From assembly GCA_021464245.1 (NCBI GenBank), contig JADCRB010000043.1, positions 5,570,466-5,634,465 on the forward strand: a stretch of 64,000 bases of DNA, in the 5' to 3' direction. Both the position numbers and the translations under genes were made by a program. Position 1 is the stretch's first letter, and each line of letters opens with the position of its first letter. The stretch is from Carallia brachiata (taxonomy: Eukaryota; Streptophyta; Magnoliopsida; Malpighiales; Rhizophoraceae). The notes below the pieces were generated by a model. The model had not been told where the DNA came from. It saw nothing but the letters and a program-made list of their open reading frames with translations, and searched no databases. Shown here one piece after another: positions 20,018 to 33,490 of the stretch.

Positions 20018-20635
20018 CTGCAAATCGGTGGGTGAAAAATTAAATTAGAAAAAAAAAAAAAAAGAGAGTGAGACAAACGAGTCATTAAATAGGAGTATGT
20101 CTAACCCGTTCTTTTATTTTATTTTATTTTATTTTACAGCATTGACTAGAGGGGCCCCCTCTGAGACTATATTACAGCATTGACTTGCTCTAGACTTTAG
20201 TCCACTAGTTGGGATGGTGCCGCCTTGTGCAAGCTTTGGAATGGTCCAAAAAATGGGGAGCAAACATTATATTCCAAGTCTTTTATTTTTCGGTCATTAA
20301 ATAGTGAGATACATAATTGATAAATTTTATTAAGTTTTATAAATTTTATATTTTTTTAAGATTAAAATTTGAGATTTCAAAAATAAAGATCTCTTAGAAA
20401 TATAATAAGTTTTTTATGCAGCATATTCTTGGATAAATCTACTTGTTCTCCTTGTAGTAGTGTCGATACCCTTTTCTTTTTTGTTTTTTTCCACAATAGT
20501 TGTCCATACAATTGCCGGCTTTAAATACATTAACCAAATATGTCAAAAACAGAGACAACTTGCTCGAATTTTTTTTTTTTTAAACGTTCAACTTGCTTGA
20601 AAACGCAAGGATATTTTTGCTATGAAGATAAATAC

Positions 20636-21275
20636 TATGGGAGTCAAAAAGGTCATCAGATCAGATTTGGGTTGGGTCATTTCGGGTTCAGATCATTTTG
20701 GGTTGAATTACTTATGAATCAAATTAACTTCGAGTCATTTTGGGTTGTGTTATTTCGAGTTCAGTTTGGATTCGGATGAACTCACGGGTTGGCCACGTCA
20801 TAAAAAATAATGACGTGACAATTTTTTTTAAAAATTTTGAAAATTTTAAAAATTTTAAAAATTTTTCTAAAAATTCTTAAAAATCAAAGAAAATTATAAG
20901 ATCAAAAAATAATTGAAGAAGTTTCTTTTAAAATATTCTAAAAAATTAAAATAAAATTTAAAACTGTATAAAAAATCTCAAAATATTCTAAAAAAATTAT
21001 AATTAAGATTTGCATTAAAAATAGTAGAATCTATATTTTTTATAATATAAAATATACTAAATTATTTTTATTTTATTTTTTTATTCACTTAAGAAAAAAA
21101 AGTTCGGGTCAGACGGATCGGATTAGAGTTGAGTTGGGGTTTGACCCAAAATTTTGAAGTTATTTCGAGTTTTTATCATTTTGAGTTAAACTATTTTTCG
21201 GGTCAATTTTAAGTCGTATTTTTTTGAATAAATTTGGATCAATCCATCTGATCAGTTCAGATTTTGACACTTCTA
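20636..21275. mobile_element. hAT-type non-autonomous element
   Basis: A 640-bp insert flanked by perfect 8-bp repeats ATAAATAC (20628-20635 and 21276-21283). The ends are TATGGGAGTC and, in reverse complement, TAGAAGTGTC, followed on both sides by AAAA and ATCAGATCAGAT-like sequence. The paralogue at about 46545-46580 runs through the site with one copy of the target. The interior carries degenerate GGGTTGGGTCATTTCGGGTT-type subterminal repeats and AT-rich DNA without coding potential. Confidence 0.85.
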
Positions 21276-24200
21276 ATAAATACCGCTGCATACATACATG
21301 GCATGGGATCACTGGGAGAATTGTTTGAACCTGTACCACATTATACGAGTGGTCACTTTCAGATCTACAATTGCGAATCACAAGGGCATGGCATCCGACG
21401 GAAACGAACCAAGGTAATGACACAAATCTGCTCGATTTAGATTAAAAAATGGCTTATTACATAAACCTAAATTGTCTTTATGTGGCATAGACCCAAGTGA
21501 GTTGACATTATAATGAGCAGTTGTTATACATTTTTAGTGCTTATTTTGTATAGTTCTGATCATGCGTTAAGAAGATACAAATTTCTAGACTTTAAGCTTT
21601 GATTGGGTAAAATATCATCTAACAAAATGGGAGAAGTGGTACATTCATCAATTTGATTTTACCTATTGACTCACCTAACGATTAAAATTTAAAATTTTGA
21701 AGATAGAAGTTAAATTTTTAACCACTATCCCTAAGAATTTGTTTTTTTTTTTTTGGGAGAGAAATATTAGTTTGGGCTAGATATATGCTTATATAGACTG
21801 GCCCAATCCTAACATAGGCTGAATTCTTTTTCTAGGCCCAAGACAACTTGGCAAGATTGGGGTTAATGCATATTTCTACGTCAGGCCAATTTTATTTAAA
21901 AAAGAAAAACAGTCGATTTATGGATCCCTATTTCTTTCTTATACATAACAATGGTGTTTTGTTTCTCATGACCTTTATGTCTTTTATTTTATCTTCTTTC
22001 AATGAATTATCTCTTTTACCTTTATATCTGTTTATCTTTTATTTCTTTTTAATGGTTGGATGTCTTCATTTCATTTTTTTTTAATTTTAAAATCACTAGA
22101 GTGTAACCTCTTAAATTTATGCTCATTCTTATTTATTTGGTTCTAATCTACTTACTTATTTTTTATGGATTTAAAATTTAATATTTGTCTCTATATTATC
22201 ACGCGAAATGATAATTTGGATAGTGATCGACGTGTTTTTCCTTGTATTGTCTGGGTTCAAGTATGCTTTTAGACGCCTGCCCCCATTAAAACTGGGGACT
22301 TCTATTAAGAGCACGACGATGAGTTTTAAATTTGTTAACATTGATGTTAAAAATAAAAATAACTGTTCAGACTTATCAGTTCTCAATGATAAGTGTACTC
22401 TTATAAATGTAACTAAATGAGCTATTTAAATAGGGCTACTTCAACCTTAACTTATAAGAATTATAATTAATATAGCTGCGAATAATGTTTTCTTTGTTTG
22501 AGGAAAAAAACATTTGTGTTTATGTGAGGCCAATTCGGTCCAATACCTATCTGTAAATATACAATCATGAATCTTCTGGTTCAGGCTTAGCCAAGAAAAT
22601 TAGTCCTGAGCCCCAATCCGTACAAACGGCCTGGTCTTAAAACCACGTCGGATAGATTTCCAAAACAACTCATGGCAACTTTTTTTTTTTTTTTTTTACT
22701 TTTAGAGATTAAAGTCTATATCTCAATCTATATTAAGATTTCAAGCAACTTTATCACTAAATTTGTAAGTTTTAACTAGTAATAAATTTTTTTATTTTTT
22801 TTTTTCTAACCACTCATACCTAATGCCTCAGCATTACAACACCACTAAATGAAAAGAGGTCAACGAAAAAAAAAAAAACAATTTTTTAGAGAAAAGTTCG
22901 TATCAATGTTTTGAGAATTAATCTGATTTAATCTTAAATGGACACTTTAATTCAACGTTTCACCAACTGAATTTTGATCCATCCAATAGCCGCATGAATA
23001 CAATAATCCTATAAACTAAAATAAATAGCTCCATAAAAAAGTAAATATTAGATAATTCAGGAAAATAGAATTGAGCACGTCTCACTCGTTGGTTCTCTGT
23101 TACTTTAATCTCATAACTAATTCAAAAGTGAAAAAGAATATATATAGAACCAGACACGCACACACACACAGATATATATATATATGAAATAAAGATACAA
23201 TTGTGGGAGAAATTAAAAATAAATACTATAAAATTTGCTCTTTTATGAATTTGAAATAAAGATTCAATCCACACTGTGATTAATGTGAAATACTCCCTAC
23301 TGAAATTATGGAGTGTCACTCTTTTTTTGTTAAAAAATAGTAATTTAATACAATTATTCTAATTTAATGTTTGATCTCGCACGTTTTAAAGTAACAAAAT
23401 TATACTTTTGAATCATATACTAATGTTATAAAATTGACAAGTTCTCATTTTTTTAAAGAATTCGATTGAAATATTTCATGGCATAAAAGTGATTGTGCCA
23501 CGTGAAAGAATTAATTTCAATAATTTATTGAAGAATCACTCATATATTAGTGCAATCAGTCAAATTTTTATTAACAGTTATAGGTTATTTTGATTAGTTT
23601 GATTGTTTGAACTGTATCTATGTTAAAAAAATAAATTTTGTTATTTTTTGATAAACTATTAGAGAAAACCAACTATATTTAGTATAAATCAATTGAAATT
23701 GTATGGACAGTGACATGATTGTATTTTTTCAAGTGATTCAAGTTTTTATAAAAAAAAATAAAATAAAATTGAGTTTTAGTATTATTTTTGTTTGATTAAT
23801 GGGTTTCAATATTATTAGTTAGTCGGTTCAATTCTTGTAATTTTTCAATTTCTAAATAACATGAAAATTATTGATTAAATACGATTTGTTTGAATTACAA
23901 ATTGCTGGTAGATCCGTACAAGCCTGAATCCCACCAGCACGCCCAAGCAAACGCAACCCAACGGACAGGCCGGCTATCATAAATGAACGAGAAAAAGTTG
24001 TGCGCCACAGTATATCTATATTGTGTATCTATACAGTACGATTATACGTCAATGAGAAAATATAATTTATTCTTGATAAAATGTAACTACGTTTATAATT
24101 AGTGTATTTTTTTTAAAAAAATAATTTTTTAAGTTAAAAAATTTTATTTTTTAATACATATTATATAAAATCTATACTTTTAAATTTTAAAATAACACTC

Positions 24201-24990
24201 TCATAATTTGAATTTGAATTTTTTAAAATTTTAAAAATATAATTACGTTAAATTAATAACTAATTGTACTTTAATACGTCTATTTGGCGCAATTGTGTAG
24301 GTAATGAATATGGATTTAAAACTTCTCTCTAAATGAAAATCAGCGTCAAAAAAAAAAAAAAAAAGAAAATCAGCGTCTGTTGCTTTTGACTTTTCTTCGT
24401 TCCCCATTAGCGAAAGATCTAAGTTGTTGCACGAGGACCAATCAGGGAGAAGTTACGGTGCGTGTGATAAATGAGGTTTTTTTTGGTGGGAAAAAATTAT
24501 ATTTTTGCTTAATTTTTTATTAAAATATAATAAGTTTTTAATTTTTTACAATTACATGATATATTTTTTCCAATAAAAACAGTGCATTTTATTATTTTTT
24601 ATAAAAAATACCACTGTATTTATAAAAAATAAAAAATTAGGCATATTCTGACAAAAGATTAAGCAAAAAAAAATCTGAAAGTGTAACGAGTCTCTTTCTG
24701 GTGAGCAGACTGGCAAATGAACGGTGGAACGGAATTATACATACATAGGACACATTTAGTCACCTTTCCCGACTTTTCCACTTCTGTTCCGTCGTCCGTC
24801 CTCATTAATTGCCTCCCTCCCGTTTCTTCTCATTTCAATTTTCCACCACTGACTTTGAATGATATAATGCGCAAACCTACCAAGCTCTTTCCTTACAATT
24901 ACTAGATCTCCAGCAATGACTATTCTCTTCTTGTGTTTGTGGGTTCCCTTAACTTGACTTTGTCTTGATCCTAGAGAGTTTCTTATTACA
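21276..24990. repeat. Segmental repeat B, copy 1 (between the divergent genes)
   Basis: Non-coding DNA, present again at about 46580-51420 (with a LINE inserted) and, from about 21905 on, at 53185-58020 (with three MITEs inserted). Landmarks are TTTATGTCTTTTATTTTATC, GATTGTGCCACGTGAAAGAA and GAAAGATCTAAGTTGTTGCA. No exon, RNA gene or protein motif is found. A TA/CA microsatellite lies at about 23155-23186. Confidence 0.7.
23499..23504. promoter_or_regulatory. G-box (CACGTG) kept between paralogues
   Basis: CACGTG in GTGCCACGTGAAAG recurs at 50258-50263 and as a mutated CACGTC near 55497. Its position is about 3.8 kb from the nearest start codon, so a regulatory role is only a possibility. 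Confidence 0.3.
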
Positions 24991-27334
24991 CTTATTATCC
25001 AAAGACTATTTTATTGAAAAAAAAAAATGAGAATTTCATGCAAGAAGTTTCAAAAAAATTTTAAAATGATATAAAATCTTAATCTCCCATTTAAAAGTCA
25101 CTACTTTCAATTACTTCAATTATTTTTGAATCATTTTAATCATTTAAAGTTTTGTTGAACTGTAAGTTATAGAATATGAGCAACTTTTTCTATTTTCATT
25201 CCTATATATGCTATATATAATATAAAAATATATAATGAGTGAAATATAAACATCTAGTTAGTATTTTTGCATACTCTTAAAACAAGATAATATATAATGG
25301 ATAAATAACCAATATATTTATGGCACAATCTATTTTATCAAAAAATTTAAAGAAGAGTTAAAAATATAAATAAATGTTTATCAAATACCTGAATTACTAT
25401 CTCTTGAAAATTAAAAGTAAGAAATTACCTTTCATGATATGAATTTAAAAATGCCCAACCTCAAAAAAAGTAGAATTCCAAATGACTTAACTCAAATTAT
25501 CTCTAAAAGCTATGTAATGTTGAGCATTATAATTAGTGATTCAGTGGTTATAAATTTGATTCACTGAAAGCGCAATAATCTCACTATTCCTTTATAGGGA
25601 GGCAGAAATTTGGAAATCTATTCATTAAAGTTGAGAATTTTTTTAAAAAATGAAGTGGTCCAAAAACACATCCGATTTGAGAAAGAAAGGAAAAAAGGAA
25701 ATTAGTAGAAGAAAGAGGCGATAAGTGGGGACATATTTAATTATGTTCTCAAAAAAGGGCAATAAACGACACACAACAAAACTGCTGTCTTTTTTGACTT
25801 TTCCTTCATTTTCTTCACCGAAATCTCAGTTGTTGCAGGAGGAGGACATGCGCCAATGGTGCAATTAGGTGTTGTTATTAATATTAAAATTTTTTTTGAG
25901 TAATTAAAATTTAATTTTCTTTAAGTAAAATTTTAAATTTAAGATTTGTTTATAGAAAATATAGATATTAGGAGAGTTTTGTCCTTGAGACTTTCTCAGT
26001 TCAAATTAGATTATAAAAAAACTAGTATTTTTGGTAAACTTATGAAGGAATAAATTTCATAATAATTTACAAAAGTCACCAACTGCTCTCAAATCTGTGC
26101 AAGACCAGACAAAAACATTGAAAAAGCAACCGAAGTTTAACCTCACTTAATGTTTTTGGCAAAGATTTGGACACATAATTTGCATGATGAGAACTAATTT
26201 TCAATCGTTGGACCACAACAAATGATGGTTTTGTTGTTCGTTTTTATGTATAAACTTTGACACGATAATTTTTTTTTTTTTTTTATAGTTGCAATTTGAA
26301 ACCTTGATAATAATTATCTAGTTCCTGAATTCATTTATATTTTGCAGCTTAAGAACCCATTTATAAGACAAAATTACCAATAAAATTAAATTTCTAATAT
26401 AATACATAATGTTATTATATTATTAGTAATGATCTACCAAATCGCGAACTTAAATTTTTTTTTCCTAGACCTTTTGTATATATACAATTAGAACTATTCT
26501 CACATATTATCCATGCAATAATTCATGGTGTCGATGTTTAGACTTAGAAACCAACACTTAATATTGACCAAAAAACAAAAAAAAGAAACCAACACTTAGA
26601 ATACTCGTGTAATACAAAAATATAATTGAAAAAAGAAAACTAACACGCTTGTGGATCAGGGGCAATAAATATATAACTACAATTATTAGTTGTAGTTTAT
26701 TCTTTTCATAATAATTACTAATTATGATTTAATAAAAAAAATTTTATCTCCGTCTAATATAATATAATAATAATAAAGATTTTTAATTGAATTCACTTTT
26801 TTTTGGTGAGTATACGTAATCTTATATTACACAATCTACTTAAAATAATAAAAAAATGAATAAATAAAATTTTATAATGTAAGATTCGAGTGAATTAAAT
26901 TAACAAAAAAAAAAGTAAAATTAGTAGGTACCATATTTTTTTTTTAAACAAGAGTTAAACTATATAGATGTTGTGTTTTAAGTTATTCTAAAATGAGAAT
27001 ACAGTTCATCTGGTAATATTTAATAGTTATTTTTTTTTGTCAATTTTTCAAATTTTTCAGATTCAATAAGATCATATTAATTTAATCTTATTTTGATATT
27101 GTTTGAGAATCTGGTAAATATTTTCTTTTTAATAATTCATGGTATTTACATTCTGCCTCCTAATTATCATACCCAATCATGAGTACATGATAAGAGGACC
27201 AAGCAAAAACAGAAGCAAATGCCGATTTTTAAAATAAATTAAACAATCTCCCAAAGCAAAGTTGTTCAAAAAAAAAGAAAAAAAAATCTCCCAAAGCAAA
27301 ACAGAGATATAGCTTGGATCAAGAATAGACATCC
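24990..27334. repeat. Segmental repeat C, copy 1 (upstream of CRK-A)
   Basis: AT-rich DNA leading to the CRK-A start. Similar blocks lie at 51400-51640, 58020-58920, 31010-33045 plus 39299-39945, and 39950-41100. A recurring piece, TTTTTTGACTTTTCCTTCAT with a W-box-like TTGAC, is near 25791. No gene is found. 27130-27334 (TCAAGAATAGACATCC before the ATG) is closely shared with the upstream DNA of CRK-B. Confidence 0.6.
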
Positions 27335-30300
27335 ATGGAGTTTTTCGTGAAGATCTCCTTAATTCTACCATTGCTCGCTTTGCTTAGCTTTGCGAATTTC
27401 ACTGAAGCACAACCCCGTTTTCACATTTGTCCAAACACAACTACTTTTATGAACAACAGCACCTACAAGACCAATCTCAATCGTCTTCTCTCTTCTCTAT
27501 CTTCAAACTCCACGGATTCCACTCAGTATTACCTTAATGGCTTCCGCAACAGCTACTATGGGCTCGACCCAGATGATGTTTATGGCTACTTTCTCTGCCA
27601 GGCCGACGTCAGCTCCGAGGTCTGCAGGGACTGCGTCAGACAGGCCGTCCAAGATATAGTCCAACGTTGTCCTGTCGAAAAAGTGGCCATTCTATGGTAC
27701 GTTGCTTGCCTGTTACGTTATTCGGACAAGTCCTTGTTTTCCATCGACGACGACAGCCAAGCTGTGTCTCTGTTAAATAGAGGCAACGTCACTGTTGAGC
27801 CAGAGCGTTTCAACACGCTGGTGGCGACCACTTTGGCTGAGGTGGCCGTCGCCGCTTCGCCTAGTGCCAAAAGGTTTGCCGTCAAGCAAGTGAATTTCAC
27901 GGCGTTTCAGAACGTGTACAGCCTCGCGCAGTGCACGCCGGACTTGTCGAGCCTCGACTGTGATAGATGTCTTCGGTCAGCTCTCTCGAAGATTCCTGCC
28001 TGCTGTAATGGGAGGCCTGGAGGAACAGTCTTGTTTCCAAGATGTACTATTCGGTATGAAACTTATCCGTTTTACTATGAGTCTTTGGCGGTGGCGCCGC
28101 CTCCTTCACCGGTAGTTAACGCTACTCCTCCGGTAGTTCTTCCTACCTTTCCGACAGAAACTGGAGGTGAGGTCAATTTCATGAGTTGTGTTTTTGTACT
28201 TTCTTTCAACAAAAATAATTTTCAGAATAAAAATTATCATAAATAAAGGAATATTTTTAGTAATTATTTTTTTTAGCAAAATCATAATAGGGTTGCCTAA
28301 TCTCTCTTTGTTTTTTTTTTCATTTATAATTTGGTGTTCCTTATATTTGGTATAATTCCCTCCCCTCCTATTTGTTATATTAGAAAGAGTAAAGCTGCTG
28401 GTACTTGAAAGTTTACAGAGAATTTCACACAAAGAGCAAAACAAAAAGTCCCAATTGTTGAGCGATTGCTTACAAAACTTACCACAATCAAGCCACCCAA
28501 CTCCACTTGATTGAAAAAATAAAAAAAAGAATTGGAAAATTGATTAACCTGATGTGATCATTTTAATCTGTTAAGAAGTTGAATGTAGTGGGCAAAAGGA
28601 GTTACATAAACTAAAGAAATTGGAGTATGTCATGTGTTGGTTTGTTAAGGTGCCCACTAAGCACAAAGAAAAGTACTAATCAGGGTGGTTATTGGCCTAA
28701 AAGCTACTTTTGTTTATATAAATTTTGGGTGCAACACTTGTCAGAGGCTATGAACAATTTTTCTCTATTGATGTTCGAAATTTGCTTATTATATAATTTA
28801 TAAATAAAATTCCAATTCCAATTCCATTTTCTTCTTCTAGTTAGCTTAGAAATCCATTGGGGTGTATTACATAAAAAGAGATGGCCCCTTTTCATCGCAT
28901 AGATGCCTTTCCTTCGTGTGCAGCAGATATTTTGTAGTTCGAGTTCTTAATAATTGAAGTCAAATTAATAAGCAAGGAACCATGATTTGCTAGCGATGAA
29001 ATATCTTGGTGTAGGAAAATAGCAGTCTTAGCTGCAGGGTTGGTAATGCTTGGTTCTATTGCTTGTTTATTCAGGAAAAGGCGGTATATCAACAGCGGCA
29101 ATTGTAGCCATTGTTGCTCCAATTTCTCTATCTTTTATGCTTTTCTGCGTTGGCTACTGTTTCTTACGGGCACGAAAGAAGTATAATCCTGTTCCTGAAG
29201 ATAATGGTACAAGCATAGAAGAAAGATTTTTTGTACATTTCTCTCCTAGTATGTGATCTCATCAAGTTCACTGCATATATCTATCTAATTCATTGTGCAG
29301 TTCGAAATGAAATTACGACTGTGGAGTCCTTGCAATTCGATTTTGCAACCATTGAAGCTGCCACAAACAATTTCTCCAATGATAACAAGTTAGGCGAAGG
29401 TGGATTTGGGGCGGTTTACAAGGTGAGTATTTTGTAACCTCTAAGCTCTTCTCAATTGTTATTTCATAATTTGGCAACTGCATTCTCAGGGTATACTACC
29501 TAATAGACAAGAAGTAGCTGTAAAGAGGCTATCAAGATATTCTGGCCAAGGTGCAGAAGAATTCAAGAATGAGGTTGTCTTGGTGGCCAAGCTACAACAT
29601 AGAAATCTAGTGAGGCTGCTGGGGTTTTGCTTAGATGGAGAAGAAAAGATACTTGTATATGAATACGTGCCCAACAAAAGCCTCGACTACTTTCTATTTG
29701 GTCTGAACATTCTAAACTTGTGTGTATTTTCCTTTAACTTGCTCAAATCCCTATACGCTGTATTGAATTTCTAATTTTTATAATGAATTTGCAGACCCTG
29801 AAAAGCAAGGACAATTAGATTGGTCGAGACGGTACAAAATAATTGGAAGGATTGCAAGCGGAATTCTTTATCTTCATGAGGATTCTCGGCTTAAGATTAT
29901 CCATCGTGATCTGAAAGCTAGTAATATTTTATTAGATGCAGAAATGAACCCGAAAATCTCAGATTTTGGCATGGCTAGGATTTTTGGTGTCGATCAAACT
30001 CAAGCAAACACTAATAGAATTGTTGGGACATAGTAAGTTTCCATTTTCATTCTTAGAGTATGAACATCATACACATATAGATGACTGTGTTCTGCCTCTA
30101 TTATAACATTGCCTGTAAATTTTTTGGTTGTTTGCAGTGGATATATGTCTCCTGAATACGCAATGCATGGACAGTTTTCGGTGAAATCAGATGCTTATAG
30201 TTTTGGTGTCTTGGTACTTGAGATAATTAGTGGAAAAAAAAACAGTTCTTTCTTTCAAACATACTGTGCAAACGACCTCGTGAGCTATGTGAGTGTGAAG

Positions 30301-30727
30301 TTCTTCATTACAATGAACATTATCTCCGCTTGTTATTCTCAATATTATCAAATATAGGAAAGGCATAACATCTCTGTTATGTCGGACAATTTTACAGGTT
30401 TGGAGACACTGGAGAGATGGGACGCCTTTGGAGGTGTTGGATCCAACTGTAGCAGATACATATTCAAGAAATGAAGTGATTAGGTGCGTCCAAATTGGCT
30501 TGTTGTGTGTTCAGGAAGACCCAGCTGATAGACCCACAATGGCAAATATTGTTCTCATGCTCAATAGTTACTCCGTCAGTCTGCAATTGCCTCGAGAGCC
30601 AGCATTTTTCCTCGGTAGTACCACAGGGGATATGCAAATGCAAGGATTGGCATTCAGTCAGTCTACAAGACAGTCAGTGCCAGGATCTGTAGATGAAGCC
30701 TCAATTACTGAAGTATATCCGCGATAG
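27335..30727 (+). CDS. Cysteine-rich receptor-like protein kinase, CRK-A (DUF26)
   Basis: Seven exons with GT-AG borders: 27335-28166, 29075-29206, 29301-29422, 29490-29700, 29795-30032, 30138-30288 and 30398-30727. Phases agree throughout and give 671 codons, the usual CRK size. Residues 1-25 are a signal peptide. Two DUF26 domains have C-x8-C-x2-C at Cys 88/97/100 and 200/209/212, a Pro-rich stretch follows, and one transmembrane segment lies at about 285-306 ([20 protein letters not shown]). The kinase has [11 protein letters not shown] (to residue 362), VAVK with Lys 374, HRDLKASN with Asp 471 and DFG with Asp 489. Subdomain IX reads SDAYSFGV where SDVYSFGV is common, and its Asp is kept. 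HRD-type CRKs are plasma-membrane Ser/Thr kinases in redox, defence and stress signalling. It is the only complete member of the cluster here. Confidence 0.92.
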
Positions 30728-33045
30728 TTGAGAATATGATCATGTCAATTAGTCACTGCCACCTTAATCCGGATTCAAAGTAGTTCACAACACTTTCTAG
30801 CTGGTCCCTCTAGCCATGAGAGAGAGGGATTTAAATAATCTTTCTACTTAGTTCATTCTCTATTTTTATTTGAGAGAACCCGTAAGAAAAGGTTTTTTAT
30901 TTTGACCGAATTAAAACAAAATGTAGATTTTTATAGTAAATCAAAGTCGTCGTTACGATTATAGTGCAAAGTTAATTAGAAATGATATGTGTGACGCTGC
31001 TAAGTGTATTCTACACATATACATTATATATTACATTTATTTCATATAAATTTTTTCGTTTATTTCATATTTATAATATTTTTAAATATGTATATCATAT
31101 CTTATATGCATAATCACGCATGCAGATATATAAATGTTATACATCATATAAATTCATATAATGGGTAAATATAAATATCTAGTTAGACTTATTATATTCT
31201 CTTAATAATAGTTAATATATAATAAATAATAAATAAATAATAAATTTTGTGGCATATACTCTAATTTATAATGAAATTAAATACTGAGTAAAAATAAAAA
31301 TAAAAATTTATAAAATACTAAAATTGACCATAACTTGAATATTAAAGAATTAAAAAATATCTTTGATGACATAAATTTAAAAATGACCTAACTCAAACTC
31401 GTTCAATTGGTTTGATGTCTATATAAACTATGTAATTTTAAGCATAGAGTTTAATGGTCATGATGAATTTGATTTCCCAACAGCGCAATAATCCTTTATT
31501 CCCTTGTAACTTACGAGCGATGGAAATTCGGATTCATATTAAAAATAATGAGGTCGTCCAAAAAAAAAAAAAAAAACAATGTGCCGAAGAAGAAGAAAGG
31601 AAAAAAAAATCCGAAGAGTGTCCACATAAAGGGCTCAGGTACAAAAGAAAAATTTGATAGGCACCTAATTATAAGAGCATAGTATGCAGTAATGAATAAT
31701 TAAATTATTTTAAGTATATTAAATTTAAAAAATAAATAAATTATTAAATATTATTAAATTAATTATATATTTATAATATTTTATTAAATATATCCACATA
31801 TTTAACTAAGAAAACGGTACTGTCACTTTGACTTTTCCTTCGTTTCCTTTGCCAAAATCTCAATTGCAGTGCACGAGGAGTAATTATGGTGCGATTGGGT
31901 GGTGTGCATTAATATTAGAAAAAAAAGGTTAAGCTTAGCTAAAATAATTTAAGAATATGAATAGGATTTGTACGTTTATTTCTTTGTTTTCTATTTTGAT
32001 CATTGGATTATGAATTTCAAAGATAAAAATAAAATATTAAAAAAGGATTTGTTGTTAATCAACTGCCCAATACGATTTTTGTAATTTTTTTATCATAATT
32101 GTAAAATAACCCTCTTATTGTATAAAAAATAAAAAATATTTGTTACAGTTCATATTTGTAATATGATAATATAAATAATATTATAACATCATAAAAATAA
32201 ATTAATAAAAAATAAAAATTATATTATTTTATTAATTCTCTTATCGTCCATCTCTTTTTCTCATTTCTGTCCTCCCCATTAATTCTTACACGGCACAAAT
32301 TTGACTCGGATGTACCTAACCGCTATGGCCTTTCGCTGCCATTATTATGCTACATTGGCTATAGCTTCCAGTGGGGCGGTTGACTTGACCATACCTTCCA
32401 GTCAAGCTGACTCTGGGAAGTCTCCTATACATTTATTAGGCCAACAGTATTTCATCAATTTAGTTACGATTTTTTCATCAAAAAAAAAAATGTAGTTACC
32501 AGTTTCCTTTTATAAGAAATACAAGCTAGTAATATTGAGATAATGATAAAATAAATATGAGATAAAAAAAAATATTAATTAAGTGATTAGTATGTTGATT
32601 TTGGGCGGATCTTACTTATTAATAAGTAAAATTCAAATATTAAAAGTGACACTTGTTAAGGAGAGGACGTAAGCAAAAAACTAATTTTTGAAATGATTGT
32701 CTACTCGGTTACCATTTTTGCACTAAAAAAAGGAAGTGACATAGGCTGTTGAACGATTAAAGTTTTTTTTAAAAATAAATTATTAAATATTATTAAATAA
32801 ATTATATAACTATTTTATTATTATTTAAAATTAAATTACGTAATAAAATTCTCCATATATTTTCCTTTTTTTTTTTATCAATAAGTAAACCTCTTCATGC
32901 CTTATATATTTTGTACTTCTGAAAAAAGTAATTTCGTCGAATAATAATTGTTGTGGATGAGATTCATAATTTTTTTTAATATATATTAATTTAACATCCC
33001 ACGAGAGAGGTTACCATCACCTAGCATTTTGATGTCACCAGAACA
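30728..33045. repeat. 3' flank of CRK-A and segmental repeat C, copy 2 (left half)
   Basis: 30728-31000 is the probable 3' UTR and flank. 31010-33045 resembles the CRK-A upstream DNA (about 25200-25900) and, better, 39950-41110. For example GTTGACTTGACCATACCTTC near 32380 matches GTTTGACTTGACCATAGCTTC near 40795. The duplicated block is broken by the Mutator-like element at 33046. No gene is seen. Confidence 0.55.
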
Positions 33046-33490
33046 GGGATAAGCAAATAGTTAGTCTTATATGTTTGTCCCTTTTTTACGCAGGTCTATA
33101 ACGTTAGAGCCGTTTTATTTAAGTCCTACACGTTAGCCAGTCATTTTAATCGACTCCAATTTTGGACGGACGGTTATTTGACCGTTAAAGTCAGCGTTGA
33201 CCTCAATTTTATATTCAGAAATATTACAAACTGGCCATTTTAACGTATATTGAAGCGTATAAAGAAAAGAAAAACTGTATATCATGTAATATGAAAGATA
33301 TAAAACCTGAAAATCAACTCTTCTCACGCCCAAATCTCATTTTGCTCTTGGTCATTCTCTTCCTTCTTCTCTTTGTTATGTCATCCGAAACCATAACTCC
33401 TGATTCTTACTAAAAGCAAATTCGGGCTTTTCACAAGACATCAGTAACATGTCTCATTGGGTTGAGGAAAGAAAGGGAAGAGTTGAATAG

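Noticed and set aside
31454..31657. 67-codon Lys-rich frame
   Set aside because: Falls in repeat C across a poly-A run; the equivalent frame is not kept in the other copies.
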